From Malaya genurostris (Eukaryota > Arthropoda > Insecta > Diptera > Culicidae), in contig NC_080572.1 of the NCBI RefSeq assembly GCF_030247185.1, positions 236,407,336-236,471,335 of the forward strand: a stretch of 64,000 bases of DNA, written 5' to 3'. Shown piece after piece: positions 1 to 10,091 of the stretch (position 1 is the first letter of the stretch; each line of letters opens with the position of its first letter). Below the pieces are notes generated by a model. That model was not told the origin of the DNA, made no database searches, and worked only from the letters and a program-made list of their open reading frames with translations. Both the position numbers and the translations under genes were made by a program.

Positions 1-205
1 TTCCGCCAATCTTGTATGGCAAGAATCCGACAGAAAAGAACAGTTTATAACCGCTAGGCGAAATTCTCTGTTGGAAAAGGTTGTTGCATTGTTGCCAGAC
101 TTTTGCCGGAAATCTGCCAGAATTCCGGCAAAAATGTCTGGCAGACATAGCCAGCCATCTGGGGGTAAATCTGCCCGCCGCGTACAAGTGGGGAGAAGTA
201 TTATC
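1..205 (+). repeat. MITE-like repeat fragment, family B
   Basis: This stretch closely matches 9405-9622 and more weakly 59560-59675. All three carry the same order of short phrases, including TTGCCAGACTTTTGCCGG and CATCTGGGGG followed by AATCTGCCCGCC. No ORF or terminal inverted repeat is visible, and the copy may be cut by the window edge. The superfamily is unknown. Confidence 0.6.
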
Positions 206-875
206 CTTTATGTTCCGTAAAAATGAATTATTTGACAATTGTTTTTGATTCGATCTCATCATTTTTTCCCCAAAACAGGTACACACGTACACTTCACACT
301 TGAAAGCAGTTTTTTCCTGCTCTTAAAGGTCCCAAGTGACCCAAGCAAAATACAACCAAAATCAGTTTGACAGTTTATGAACGAGAGAGTGAATCGTTCG
401 AACAGGTAAACATGTCAATGAGTTCCCAAATCTCGGTTCCATCGATGTAATTTAATAACAGGAGGCAAACGGGATGGTTCGAGTACATTGGACGAAACTG
501 TTCATAGCCACTCAAACGCAAATAATTTGAAATTTCGAAATACTCTGGGTTGATATAATTTGGATCGTGTTTGGGGCAATTAAAGACGTTTGGACTCAAA
601 TAAGTAACCGATCTTGCAATTTGAAGCAATTGACGAAATTTAGAGGTCGTTTCGAGAAAAATTTAGACAATGTCTAGATAATTCAATTTAGATGCGATTA
701 GTGCATAAAATCATAGGTGTTGTCGCGATAAAAATGAAGTGAATATTATTTTCGTGAAGGTAAGTCGATTTTTTAAGCACGCGCCATTGTTTCTGCTCCA
801 GTTTCCTGGTAACGTAACGAAAAATGAGAGAGAAATACAATCGGCTCAGAAAGGCTGCCAAACAATCATCGGAGA
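206..875. other. Intergenic, no gene recognised
   Basis: AT-rich sequence without a recognisable gene. One minus-strand ORF of 84 codons (375-629) has no family resemblance that I can name and no supporting splice or promoter signal, so I do not call it a gene. Confidence 0.5.
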
Positions 876-881
876 CTTCCT

Positions 882-966
882 GTTCGCAACAGCGAAGCGT
901 TAACCTTCCATTCGCAGCAAGCGAAGCGTCAACTTCTTATTCGTAACAGCGAAGCGCCAACCTTTC
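882..966 (+). repeat. 28-29 bp tandem repeat x3 in LTR U3
   Basis: Three consecutive units share the pattern TTCGyAaCAGCGAAGCG followed by yAACyTTCy. They sit at the 5' edge of the LTR, upstream of its TATA box, where LTR elements often carry enhancer repeats. The enhancer role is inferred. Confidence 0.7.
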
Positions 967-1156
967 ATTCAATTCACTCACACACCAACACAGCAATGAG
1001 GAACGTTCGAGAATGATCCATTCAGTGGAGGGAAATGCCGCGTCTCTCGCCCGTCAACTACGCAAAGCAACAAATAGCAATACCATCACTCCCGCTCATT
1101 CTCCCACTGCAGCCAATGGGAAGCCAGGATACATCAGACAATACAGCCGATTCAGC

Positions 1157-1191
1157 TATAAATACACATTTTCAATAGATGTAAAATCAGT
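1157..1191 (+). promoter_or_regulatory. LTR core promoter: TATA box and initiator
   Basis: TATAAATA at 1157-1164 is followed by the arthropod initiator TCAGT at 1187-1191. The A at 1189 lies 32 bases from the first T of the TATA box, the canonical spacing. A CCAAT motif lies about 40 bases upstream. Confidence 0.65.
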
Positions 1192-1469
1192 ATTTTTTGA
1201 ACCTTCGAATAGAAAACATTAAAAGCAAAAGCAAGTGAACTAATCATTCATCCGAACAATTCTTCTGGTGCTTTCGAACGGTCTACAGCCAGGACACAAG
1301 TGACTGCCGGTGGAAACGCTCTCGGCCAGAGCGGTTTTGTCTTCCGCTTGCTTTCGATTTCTTCCAGTGACCTTTCTTCGATCGAAATTGTTTCAATGCG
1401 TCAGTACAGTCGTTGCATCCCCTGCAAAGAGTTCTTCGATATTCAGATGCACCTTACTGAAAGTCATTA

Positions 1470-1475
1470 AATAAA
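1470..1475 (+). terminator. AATAAA polyadenylation signal of the LTR
   Basis: AATAAA lies about 280 bases after the predicted start site, which would mark the end of the R region of the LTR. Confidence 0.5.
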
Positions 1476-1751
1476 CCGTTCGCCGTCCTCCCGGTGGTGC
1501 TCCAAGAGATGAAAGTATTCAAGTAGGTATCAGTTGAGCACTTGCTTTCATCAAACGTTGGCGCAAGCCAACACTTCCAGAAATGTGAATCTTTAATAAT
1601 CTCTCTGTAAATATTCTCTAACGATTAGCAAATGCCTAATGTTAATATTGACTAAAACATATACGTTTCACAGGGATTCGTTTTACCCCAAAACCATTAT
1701 ATTGAACGTTTGACCAAATGTAATTGATTTCCAACTACATTAAAATTATAA

Positions 1752-1960
1752 TTTCAAATATCTTCAGGCAGGGTTGCATAGTCTGTAAATTAAAAAAAAA
1801 ATGTCTGCAGGCTTCAATTTCTTTCTACAGTATGATACACAAAATTGACTTGGCGAGCAAGAAAAACCGTCGCGGAAAGTTCAAAAGTCTGACGACGAAA
1901 GCCTTCAGTACTATATCAGAAGTCTGCTGATTTGCAGACAAATCTGTGGTTACACAGGAT
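1752..1960 (-). repeat. Degenerate relative of the 4149-4455 MITE
   Basis: Shares phrases with 4149-4455 in opposite orientation: a cytosine-poor TCTGCAGG segment, TTGACTTGGCGAGCAAGAAAAA, a GTCGCGGAAAGTTC segment and repeated TCTGCAGA-type motifs. The ends are too eroded to show terminal repeats or a target duplication. Confidence 0.5.
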
Positions 1961-2047
1961 TTCGCATTTATTCGGATTTCATACTGAATTCCACATGGAT
2001 TTCTGAATGAATAACTAATCGACTGACACATTTTATCTGAAAGTTTA

Positions 2048-2660
2048 CGGCTGTGGACCATTTCGCGTTTTACATTTACATTAACTTAAACTTTAATTTG
2101 ACACTTGAGCGGTTATTTTGTGTCGAGTAGTTAAATTTAACTAAAACTGCGGCCCATTTCAAAGTTTGACGGATGCAGGGGTGGCAAGTTCGATGAAATA
2201 TTGGGGGGGGGGCACAAAAAATTATTATTACAGATCATAAAACTTTTCAATATATAAAGCATTTTTATAAAGGAATCGGAAAGGTTAGAGCAAATAAAAA
2301 GCAACCAAGTAAAAATCACAAACATTTTCCCTACTATTCCAGTAATATCCAATATTCGATAGTGGTACAGTATATCACATTTCACATTAAAGTAAATTCG
2401 TTTAAAATTTTTAGTAACTTAGTTAAGAAATGTGAAGGATTTCGGAGACGAACTACGGGGATAATAGAAAAAAGTTTTATATCATAAGATATTCCTTGCA
2501 AATTTTCTAATCATTATTCCAGTTGCCAAAATATTGGGGGGGGCATGGCCCCCCCAATAAATCTTTTGAGGGGGCGAAAAGTGCTTTGCCCCCCCATAGT
2601 TGCCGCGCCTGGACGGATGGAAAGTTATTTCAGCTGTTTTTCAAAGAAGGACGAATCCTA
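2048..2660 (-). mobile_element. MITE family C copy, interrupted
   Basis: This sequence (GGCTGTGGACCATTTCGCG onward, then ACTGCGGCCCATTTC) is an inverted copy of 54470-54632 and is related to 4017-4575. It is interrupted by the 436-bp hAT-like MITE at 2176-2611; removing that insert rejoins the phrase TTTGACGGATG with GAAAGTTATTTCAGCTG, as in the 54480 copy. It is non-coding, and the superfamily was not determined. Confidence 0.6.
2176..2611. mobile_element. hAT-like MITE (8-bp TSD GACGGATG)
   Basis: Starts CAGGGGTGGCAA, ends TTGCCGCGCCTG and is flanked by the 8-bp direct repeat GACGGATG (2168-2175, 2612-2619). CAGG-type ends with 8-bp duplications are typical of hAT elements. G-rich (9-10 G) and C-rich runs near both ends are inverted relative to each other. 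No transposase coding is present. Confidence 0.8.
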
Positions 2661-2766
2661 CAAAAGTAAACAAATCGAGTTTCTCTCTCCTACCAATAAA
2701 TGCTTCAAAATCCTACAATTTTGCCTAAAAATTCGGATTCTACAAAAATCTCAATCTTAGTAATAC

Positions 2767-3508
2767 CTAGGACAGGACCTGACAATTGTTAATCCACTTT
2801 TAGGACCAATTTCGGACCAGCTCGTGATTGGTTGAAATTGACATAAGCAAGTACAAGTTGTTGAAATCAATATTACTGCAGGGTGGTAGAAAAAGTGTTG
2901 TCAGTATCGTCGGTAACAATGTAGCTTGATATTGGATATTTTATTTTTCGGGTCATCTTTTCAAAATTATTTATTTCAATAGGATTTAAGTTCAATTTGT
3001 TTTTAGGTCCTGTCACTGCGGAAAGTATACGAGTACATTTAACAATCACTGGATGATACAAAGAGAAAGCCTGAAATCACGAAGTGTGATATGGACGAGA
3101 ATATTGATTATGTTGGTTGAGAATAGCACCGAATCTTTGGATACTTCTGTATGTTATTATTTTTCTCAAATAGAATATGTTGAATACTTTAGTTAATAAA
3201 GCTGCAACAATTAATTACCCAAAATTGAGTGTTTTAGAAAAATTTTATTAAGCTGTTTCAACTGAACGTTTTCTTCAAAACAAACATGTGATCAAAATGA
3301 ATCCAGAGCTATATTTTTGACCGATATAACATTTGTCTAAGTGTTTTCAAATGATAAATAATTGCATGTTATAAGGGGAGAAAGTTTTCAGAATGAATGA
3401 ATCGCAACAGTGATCGCGAGGCATTTATTATTTACAGCAGGGAGCAACTGGAATAAGAAAAGAAATATTTTTTTGGAAAAAGAAGCCAGTTGTCTGGTCC
3501 TGTCCTAG
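2767..3508. mobile_element. P-like element copy 1 (TSD AGTAATAC)
   Basis: Termini CTAGGACAGGACCTGACAA and its inverse (TTGTCTGGTCCTGTCCTAG) enclose 742 bp. The element is flanked by AGTAATAC at 2759-2766 and 3509-3516. The same termini bound 16690-40948 and 49450-50350. The 8-bp duplication and a THAP-like peptide in the other copies suggest the P superfamily, but no coding region survives here. Confidence 0.75.
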
Positions 3509-3516
3509 AGTAATAC

Positions 3517-4016
3517 AAAGAACTATAAAGGGCGAAACTGCCATTCCATTTGTTTACGTAAGTTTCGCCCTCCGTGTTCCATGCAAACAAACAGGGCGGT
3601 ACTTCAATTACTAGTAAGGAAGGGTGAAACCATTTGTTTTTTTTTTTAATTTTTGATGGTTTCCGAACCTATTACTACTGGAAAAAGTAAATGAGACGAT
3701 AAAATTACCCGCATATTTATCTTAGTCACGAAAACCAACCAATTTCACAAAAAAAAAATGCGCAAGGGCGTAACTTCATCATTCGCACAGGAAGCATAAA
3801 TGTAAAAAATCGAAAATAGGCGAAATTTTTTTATGTTGATTCATTCAGTAGATATAGAAGGAAAGTTGTAAAATTTGCATACCTTTTAAAGATAAACGAA
3901 CAGATCATCGACTAATCAAAAATTGATCGAAGAATATACGATGATTTCTAAATACGATTCGAAACCAATTATGTTCATCATCGATGTTTTTCTCCATTTG
4001 CTGTCAATGTTAGATT
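3517..4016. other. Intergenic, nothing recognised
   Basis: No gene or bounded repeat seen. A perfect 11-bp inverted repeat AGGGCGAAACT / AGTTTCGCCCT (3529-3539 and 3561-3571) could form a small stem. Confidence 0.4.
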
Positions 4017-4575
4017 CGCCGTTCTTTGAAAAACAGCTGATTTGGGTTTATTTTGCACTGGAAAAAAATTTAACTAAAAAATTATTATTATAATTTTCTT
4101 TGCAAGATTTTTTTCAGTGTCGAAAATCTACCATCGATCTGTCAAAAACAGAGATGCCAGGTCTGCAGATTTGTCTGTAAATCTGCAGATTTGGGGTATA
4201 GTGCTGCAGACATTTTTTGCTTGACTTTTTTGCAGACTTTAGAAATTCTCGCTTCTCGCAGACTTTCGTCTATAGTTACAGACTTTTGAAATTTCCGCGA
4301 CCTTTTTTTTTCGTTTTTGCTCGCCAAGTCAGTTTTGCGTGTCATACTTTATAAAGAAATTGCTACCAGCAAGACATACTTGATGACTGCAGATTTTTTT
4401 TTCAGATTTACAGACCCTGTCTGCAGATATTTGAAATTTTTACCTGGCATCTCTGGTCAAAAATAACCATGCTTTCAAGCAGGGTTATTTTTTACGACAA
4501 CAAAATAGCCGCTCGAGTATCAGATTTTAACCAAAAGTTAAAATTAACCGCGAAATGGTTCACAGCCTTAATTGA
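4017..4575 (+). mobile_element. MITE family C copy, interrupted
   Basis: Shares with 2048-2660 and 54413-54632 the phrases CAGATTTTAACCAAAAGTTA, AATTAACCGCGAAATGG and TTCACAGCC, plus a TTTTGCACTGGAAAA segment. It is split by the hAT-like MITE 4149-4455, with a perfect target duplication on each side. Non-coding. Confidence 0.55.
4149..4455. mobile_element. hAT-like MITE (8-bp TSD GTCAAAAA)
   Basis: A 307-bp element with 13-bp perfect terminal inverted repeats, CAGAGATGCCAGG at the left and CCTGGCATCTCTG at the right, flanked by GTCAAAAA at 4141-4148 and 4456-4463. The interior is repetitive (TCTGCAGA, CAGACTTT). Relatives lie at 1752-1960 and 55290-55516. No transposase. Confidence 0.85.
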
Positions 4576-6019
4576 TCCTACAACTTTCTGGCCAAAATCA
4601 ATTGGCAAAAGGATGGATGGCTGCTAGAAAAACAACTACATACTTGACACAAAATGCTAGTCGCCGGACGATACTAAGAGCAAACCGAGACAACCCAGGA
4701 TTCTTCACGAGAATTGTTTTACTACTTGTTTTATAGGTTACCATTTCTCTTCTATCGTTTGCTTGTTGCAGGTTTTTTTTTCTGTGTCGAAGCTTCCTTG
4801 CAAAACGTGACCCTTTCCGACAGCAGCAGAATGACGTTGAACGGAATGTAATTTAGTCGGAAAGAAAACAAATTAATTTTCACACGATAAATTATACGAA
4901 TATATATCGTTGAAATTAATTTGACGTTTGAAGCTTCGGGTTTGCTAGCCGGGCCAAACGATACTGGAGAGATGGAACGGTCTTTAGTCATTGCCATTTG
5001 CTTCTCGTTCGGTCTCGGCTAGGCTCCTTCGAACGGGGACGGGGCGAAAAATAACTGGAAATCAATTACGAGAGATTAATGATAAAGTCAAGTTATACAA
5101 ACCGGAGAGCAGGATCACATCGGAAAGGAGTGTCTGCTCCAGATGCTAGATGATTCCGGCAGGGGGATGTGTGGTTTGGTATGGGTATCGCTATCCGATG
5201 AATTGATGAACTGTTTTTATGATGCTTTTGCCCGGATAATAAGTTCTGGCAGAACCGGGGAAAAGGGAATGGCTGTAGCGTGTGAGAATTTTGTTTATGA
5301 CACGAGTTGGTGGTGTCGTAAAAGTAAGATTGGAATAAGTTCTATTTTGTTGATAAGCATTTCCACCGACTAGTTTGGTTTCTACTGGAAACCTGTGTAA
5401 CATTCATGAAATGAGTTGCGGTTGATTTCTACTTTGTATGAAGTCGGGTCCGCTTCACAGGAAATTATTTATGAAGCCTACGAAAAAAAAACTATTCTAA
5501 TCCACCTACTCGGGTAATGATGCCACAATCCGAAAACACCCTTACTATAAGGGATTTCAAGAAATATCGATACACCGGGAGACACCATCTTGATTATTGA
5601 AATGAATTCAACTCATCAAATCCATTCCAAAGCTACCCATATTATGATGGTTTAAAAAAATACTATGGAATTCAAAGAGTATCGACAAACCGAAAGACCT
5701 CAGACATCGTTTTCTGACACTTACTCATTCAATCCGTTTCGACATTATTTATATTGGGATGGTTTTCAAGGAATTTTTATAAGCCAGAAGTTACTGTCTT
5801 AGATTTTCGAAAAACTTTACAAATCGGTTTTTGATATCTTATTGTCACAACCATTTCGTGAAAATTCGTATCTTAAATTTATCAAATATTCATTACACAA
5901 AACTTTCTTTTCAGAAATTCAAAATTACGTGAAATTTTTTAAAGTTGATTCGTAATTGCGTAAACTCATTTTACAAATTGTTTCGATTTACGAACCCTCA
6001 CTCATATTCGTGAACGGAG
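4576..6019. other. Intergenic with a degenerate ~115-bp duplication
   Basis: No gene recognised. Between about 5545 and 5770 two diverged tandem copies share TATCGAyAmACCG, a CATTCmAwyCC segment and ATATTrkGATGGTTT. Short ORFs overlap on both strands at 5143-5403 without recognisable products. Confidence 0.4.
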
Positions 6020-6026
6020 GTTTGGG

Positions 6027-6744
6027 CACAGACTAACAGACAGGACACTCAAATTAGATTCTTCAATCATTTTAACGGTCATTCCGAATATTCCTTTAGT
6101 TGGGACAGTACACGCATATGTCATGATGTCGCCACTTTACCCTATCAAAAACATCCTGTTTGTCATCTAGACTGTGTTTACTTTTTTCATTTACCAACAG
6201 AGTTGCCATTTATACAGGATTACCTGTAATGTATTGATTCGTATACGTCCATGCGAATTTCATGCAGGATACAGATTTAATACATATTGCCAAAACTATA
6301 TACATATTTGTGCTACTTCTCATCCTCCAACACAATACAAATTCGAATCCGATTTGTTACAATATTTTCTTGCTTCTGGCCTACCGCCACATAATTTCGG
6401 ATGAAAATTACCAACACAATAAAAATAATCTGGATGAGCAACGTTGAGAAAAATAAATGGTTACCTTCCAACATCGCTAATAAAGTTAAATTTATTATCA
6501 ACGTAATCCAATAATTTATTGTGATGATTCATTTTCAAATATTATCATGAAATCAGGCATCCCTGCAAGCAGCTGATCGGTGTTGACAAACGAGAGGAAA
6601 CCAACTAGTAAAAAAACTTTCACATAACACAAGGGGTGTGCCGATAGTAAATAGTTCGCGCAGTACAATATAGGTGGAACTAGTGCATCACGAAAAATTA
6701 TTTTTATAAGAATTTACTCATACTGTCATGTCTGTTAGTCTGTG
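6027..6744 (+). mobile_element. Non-autonomous DNA element, 7-bp TSD (copy 1)
   Basis: 718 bp bounded by CACAGACTAACAGACA and its inverse, with the 7-bp direct repeat GTTTGGG at 6020-6026 and 6745-6751. An inverted second copy lies at 58317-59024, also with a 7-bp duplication. Both contain a similar but non-identical broken reading frame, and no transposase motif is visible. A 7-8 bp duplication would fit a P-type or unclassified element. Confidence 0.8.
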
Positions 6745-6751
6745 GTTTGGG

Positions 6752-7433
6752 TGTACTCTTAAACTCAATTTAAAAAATAATTTGAAAAAATAAATCAAAT
6801 TTATCGAACCATTCGTTAGTGTTTACAACATTTGCTGAGATTTCCATTGGTTTTTGACGCACCCCTGCGAAGAAGGAAAACCATTTCGTCAGTGCACTGA
6901 CAGCTAATAATGCCGGGGAGAGGTGCTGATATCAAGTAATTTATATACTCCACGTTTTTTACTTGACCTATTTAAAGGATTTCAAATTAATTTCGTAATT
7001 TCAAATGGGCCATTCAAACCCTCTCATTCGGCTACTAACGTGGAAGGCAATAGCACCCAATTGACGTCATTCTATTGGAAAAAATGTTATCATAGACATA
7101 CGGTGCCGCATAAGATAGTAACATAAGATAACACTTAGTTATCTCAACTTTTGAAGACAACTTTACGGTAGTTTTTCATAGATAAACAAAAAAATCATTT
7201 CTGAAGGGTTCATAGTCAGCTGATGAAAATGCAGTGAAAATTGTCGAATTAAGTAAACACATGATCGAAAATTATATTCATCATAGCAAGCTATTGCCCG
7301 CTTGTGAGAAATTCTGGCAACCGTCAGAAGGCTGGCTGCATTCCGGCAGCTGTCAACATTGTCCAGGCGAAATTACGTCATTATCTCGCCGCACGTGTCT
7401 TGTTTATTTCTCTCTTCCTTCTTTTTTCCTTTT
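6752..7433. other. Intergenic with repeat fragment near 7305-7390
   Basis: No gene recognised. About 7305-7390 (CTGGCAACCGTCAGAAGG, TTCCGGCAGCTGTCAA) is an inverted relative of fragments at 42538-42612 and 51522-51600. The rest is unassigned AT-rich DNA. Confidence 0.45.
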
Positions 7434-7547
7434 TGCCTTTCTCATATAGAAAGGTTATGCAATCACTGTGAAAACCGACTTTTGAACCGAGACCCGGAGG
7501 GCCGAGTGTCATATACCATTCGACTCAGTTCGTCGAGTACGCAAAAT

Positions 7548-7555
7548 GTCTGTGT

Positions 7556-7606
<51 letters not shown>

Positions 7607-7620
7607 TGTGTGTGTGTGTA
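7548..7620 (+). repeat. (GT)n microsatellite
   Basis: About 70 bases of TG/GT dinucleotides with two interspersed TATG interruptions. It ends directly at the left border of the nested element. Confidence 0.9.
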
Positions 7621-8629
7621 CACACTTAAATTTTTTAGCTGAATCTCGGCAAAAAAATGCCGAGATTCGCACAGCCGAGTAATCCGCAATCATCTCGGCA
7701 AAAATAAAATTACTGAGCGTCTCGGCACCCTCAAATTTGACAAACGTCAAATATTGCCGAAATCGTCAGCATAAGATTTACTGTTTGCTCAGTGAAACGT
7801 TCACTGAATATTCGGCAATCCAATAAAACGAAAAAATGAAAAAAATAAATTACCGAATCATCAGTCATTAAAAATCTAGTCAATTAATTTTGTTTGTAAT
7901 TTCTCAACAATATAAACACGCCATTCAGGATCAAAAATTCATTTTATTAACACTTAAAGGAGGCTTACAAATTTGTTGCCAGTAGTGCTTAAAGCCTCTA
8001 CCTGAAAACATGTAGCATAAAAAAGCGGCGTTTCCAGATGCGGCCACCTTGAGACGAGCTGGAAATTTGAAAATAAAAATATATATTGATTTTTGGCTTA
8101 CAAAAATGTTCAATATTTATTGATGCATATACGGTATTATTCAAAAAATAAACTTACTCTGATCTATTGAATTATTCCATGCATTGGGTTATTTTTTCGC
8201 ATATCCCCCAAAGTTTTGTCTCGAGGACGCTTTGAGCCCCGTGTTGGGAGTTTTTCACTTATAATCGCGAGTGCTCTGATAAAGTCGCTTTTTATAATTT
8301 ATAGAATTTTTTTCGCACAATGCGAAGCGAAAATGTAACGCGACAATAAATGACAGCTGTCGTGTTGAATCTCGGCAACAGCTAGCGCATATTCCGAAAT
8401 CTCGGCAAACGTCTCTGCTGATGTCGGCATATCTGTTGTTTACTGATAAATTCAGCAAGCAATTATGCCAAATTTCGGCAAAGTTTAGCATTTTACCGAA
8501 ATATCAGTGAATGCATTTAACGAATTTCAGAAACATGCATATTGATTACTGAGCAATCAGCAAATTTACGTGTTGCTGATCAGTTTCGGCATTTTATTAT
8601 GCCGAGCTCAAGAAATGGTTTTAAGTGTG
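7621..8629. mobile_element. Nested MITE with TA target duplication (copy 1)
   Basis: Ends CACACTTAAA and TTTAAGTGTG are inverted and flanked by TA (7619-7620, 8630-8631), the Tc1/mariner-type target. Subterminal phrases ATCTCGGCA / TGCCGAG recur many times in both orientations. It lies inside the GT tract of the 7434-9151 repeat. A shorter relative is at 15814-16399. Non-coding. Confidence 0.7.
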
Positions 8630-9151
8630 TATGTGCGTATGTGTGTATGTAACGTTTTTTTGCACTAACTTTTCTCGGAGATGGCTGAACCGATTTTCAC
8701 AAACTTAGATTCAAATGAAAGGTCTTGTAGTCCCATACAAAATTCCTGAATATTGTTTGGATCCGACTTCCGGTTCCGGAGTTATGGGGTAAAATGTGCA
8801 AAAAAATGAAAATATGTTTTCTAGCATTTCTCATAGATGGCGCGACCGATTTTCATAAACTGAGGTTCAAATGAAAGGTCCTGTGGTCCCATACGTAATT
8901 CCTGAATTTCATCTGGTTCCGACTTCCGGATCCGGGTAAAGTGTGTTAAAAATTGTATACCATCACTGAAAAGGACGAAAAACCGTAAAAAGTTTAGTAA
9001 ATCGACCTCAAATCTTCTCCAATTAATAGTTTTTTTATCAGCAGACGGTCAAACAAACCGATTTCGGTTATTGTTTTTAGGAATCGAAAAAAATTATTTT
9101 GAAGAATACCACAGTATTATATATGATAGTATGATTGATATGAGAAAGGCA

Positions 9152-9404
9152 TCATTACACCACTAGGTGGATTAAAACAGGTTTTTTTAATTCGACTTCA
9201 TTTGATATTCGTCAATCCCGCATGTCCATACAAAAAACGAATCTTGAGACGAAGTAAATGAGATTGAAATATGGGTATGTTTGGTAGTGAGAAAGTAATG
9301 TTATTGGCAATAACATTTTCCATAATTATTATATATAAAAGGCAATAACTTATTGTCTTTCATATGTACTTTTTTTTTTTTTTAAATAAAACCTAGACGC
9401 CAAA
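9152..9404. other. Intergenic, AT-rich
   Basis: Continues from the mosquito repeat (CACCACTAGGTGGATTAAAA) into unassigned AT-rich DNA with a T-homopolymer. No gene seen. Confidence 0.4.
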
Positions 9405-9622
9405 AATGTGGAACCGATTCAAAACGGTTCTGCCAATCTTGTATGCAAGAATCCGACAGAAACAGAACCGATAATAACCGCTAGGCGAAATTCTCTACCG
9501 GAAACGGTTGATGCATTGTTGCCAGACTTTTGCCGGAATTCTGGCAGAATTCCGACAAAATGGCTGGCAGACATAGCCTGCCGTCTGGGGGGAATCTGCC
9601 CGCCTCGTACAAGTGGGCCTGT
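9405..9622 (+). repeat. MITE-like repeat fragment, family B (copy 2)
   Basis: Near-copy of 1-205, including TTGCCAGACTTTTGCCGG and GTCTGGGGGGAATCTGCCCG. The sequence that follows (GTTGACAAACG, ACACAAGGGGTGT) is shared with the 6027-6744 and 58317-59024 elements, so this is a mosaic of fragments. Confidence 0.6.
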
Positions 9623-10070
9623 GTTGACAAACGGGGGGAACGAACTAGTAAATAAAAAAAAAACATTCACAAAACACAAGGGGTGTAATGACAACTCCAA
9701 CAGCGAATCAATTGTGTTTCATCTAAACAATAAGAAATAGCTACCTATGCCAGTTTTTTAGTTTGACAGTTGAACTGTTCAGTTCTATTATAGACATCCC
9801 ATATTTAAATCTGCTGTTGCTGAACTTGCTAAGATGACGAAAAAAATTAACAAATAAACTTTTAATATAAAAATCGTCCAACGGAAGTCTTCGAATCGCT
9901 AGGTAAAAGACAGTAAAATTGTATTTCCGACAAAGCGCTTGAATGTGCCGAGACCTTTTCATTTGCTCGTGAAAATGATTCCGATCTGTAATAGTTTAAT
10001 GAGATGTGTACACAGATATTTGGAGTTGCCGGAATTGTAATTTTAAAACATGTGTTTCAACTTGAAAAAT
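9623..10070. other. Intergenic, repeat fragment then nothing recognised
   Basis: Only the ACACAAGGGGTGT fragment near 9675 is recognisable. No gene or bounded element seen in the rest. Confidence 0.4.
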
Positions 10071-10091
10071 CTTACTCTTACTCTTACTCTT
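10071..10091 (-). repeat. Hexanucleotide tail of the non-LTR element
   Basis: On the minus strand the stop codon is followed by about three AGAGTA repeats. Short tandem 3' tails rather than poly(A) are characteristic of RTE and related clades. This marks the 3' end of the insertion. Confidence 0.7.

Larger units (their letters stand above)
881..1573 (+). mobile_element. Solo LTR of an LTR retrotransposon
   Basis: A 693-bp segment begins TGTTCGC and ends GCCAACA, giving TGTT...AACA termini, and is flanked on both sides by the 5-bp direct repeat CTTCC (876-880 and 1574-1578). It contains, in order, a three-fold tandem repeat, a CCAAT box (1113-1117), a TATA box, an initiator and an AATAAA signal, which is the U3-R-U5 layout of an LTR. 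No internal retroelement sequence adjoins it, so it is best read as a solo LTR left by recombination between two LTRs. Gypsy, copia and BEL/Pao all make 5-bp (sometimes 4-bp) duplications, so the superfamily is open. Confidence 0.75.
7434..9151 (+). mobile_element. Abundant mosquito repeat with GT microsatellite
   Basis: Inverted ends GCCTTTCTCATAT (7435 on) and ATATGAGAAAGGC (to 9150) bound the repeat. The interior starts with an ACCCGGAGGGCCGAGTGTC phrase, followed by a (GT)n tract and two ~165-bp imperfect tandem units (about 8660-8950), each with GACCGATTTTCA-type and TTCAAATGAAAGGTC phrases and a CCGACTTCCGG motif. I recognise this as a high-copy culicine repeat from memory. Another element (7621-8629) is inserted in its GT tract. 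It has no coding potential that I can see. Confidence 0.65.

Noticed and set aside
1505..1545. Primer-binding site after the LTR (GGTATCAG phrase near 1527)
   Set aside because: Resembles an initiator-Met tRNA primer site, but it lies inside the LTR as bounded by the CTTCC duplications, and no internal element follows.
6174..6501. ORFs in the 7-bp-duplication element
   Set aside because: The same segment in the second copy is frameshifted relative to it, and no domain is visible; shared DNA rather than shared coding.
7359..7750. Cys/Val-rich and His/Thr-rich ORFs
   Set aside because: They are translations of the GT microsatellite on each strand.
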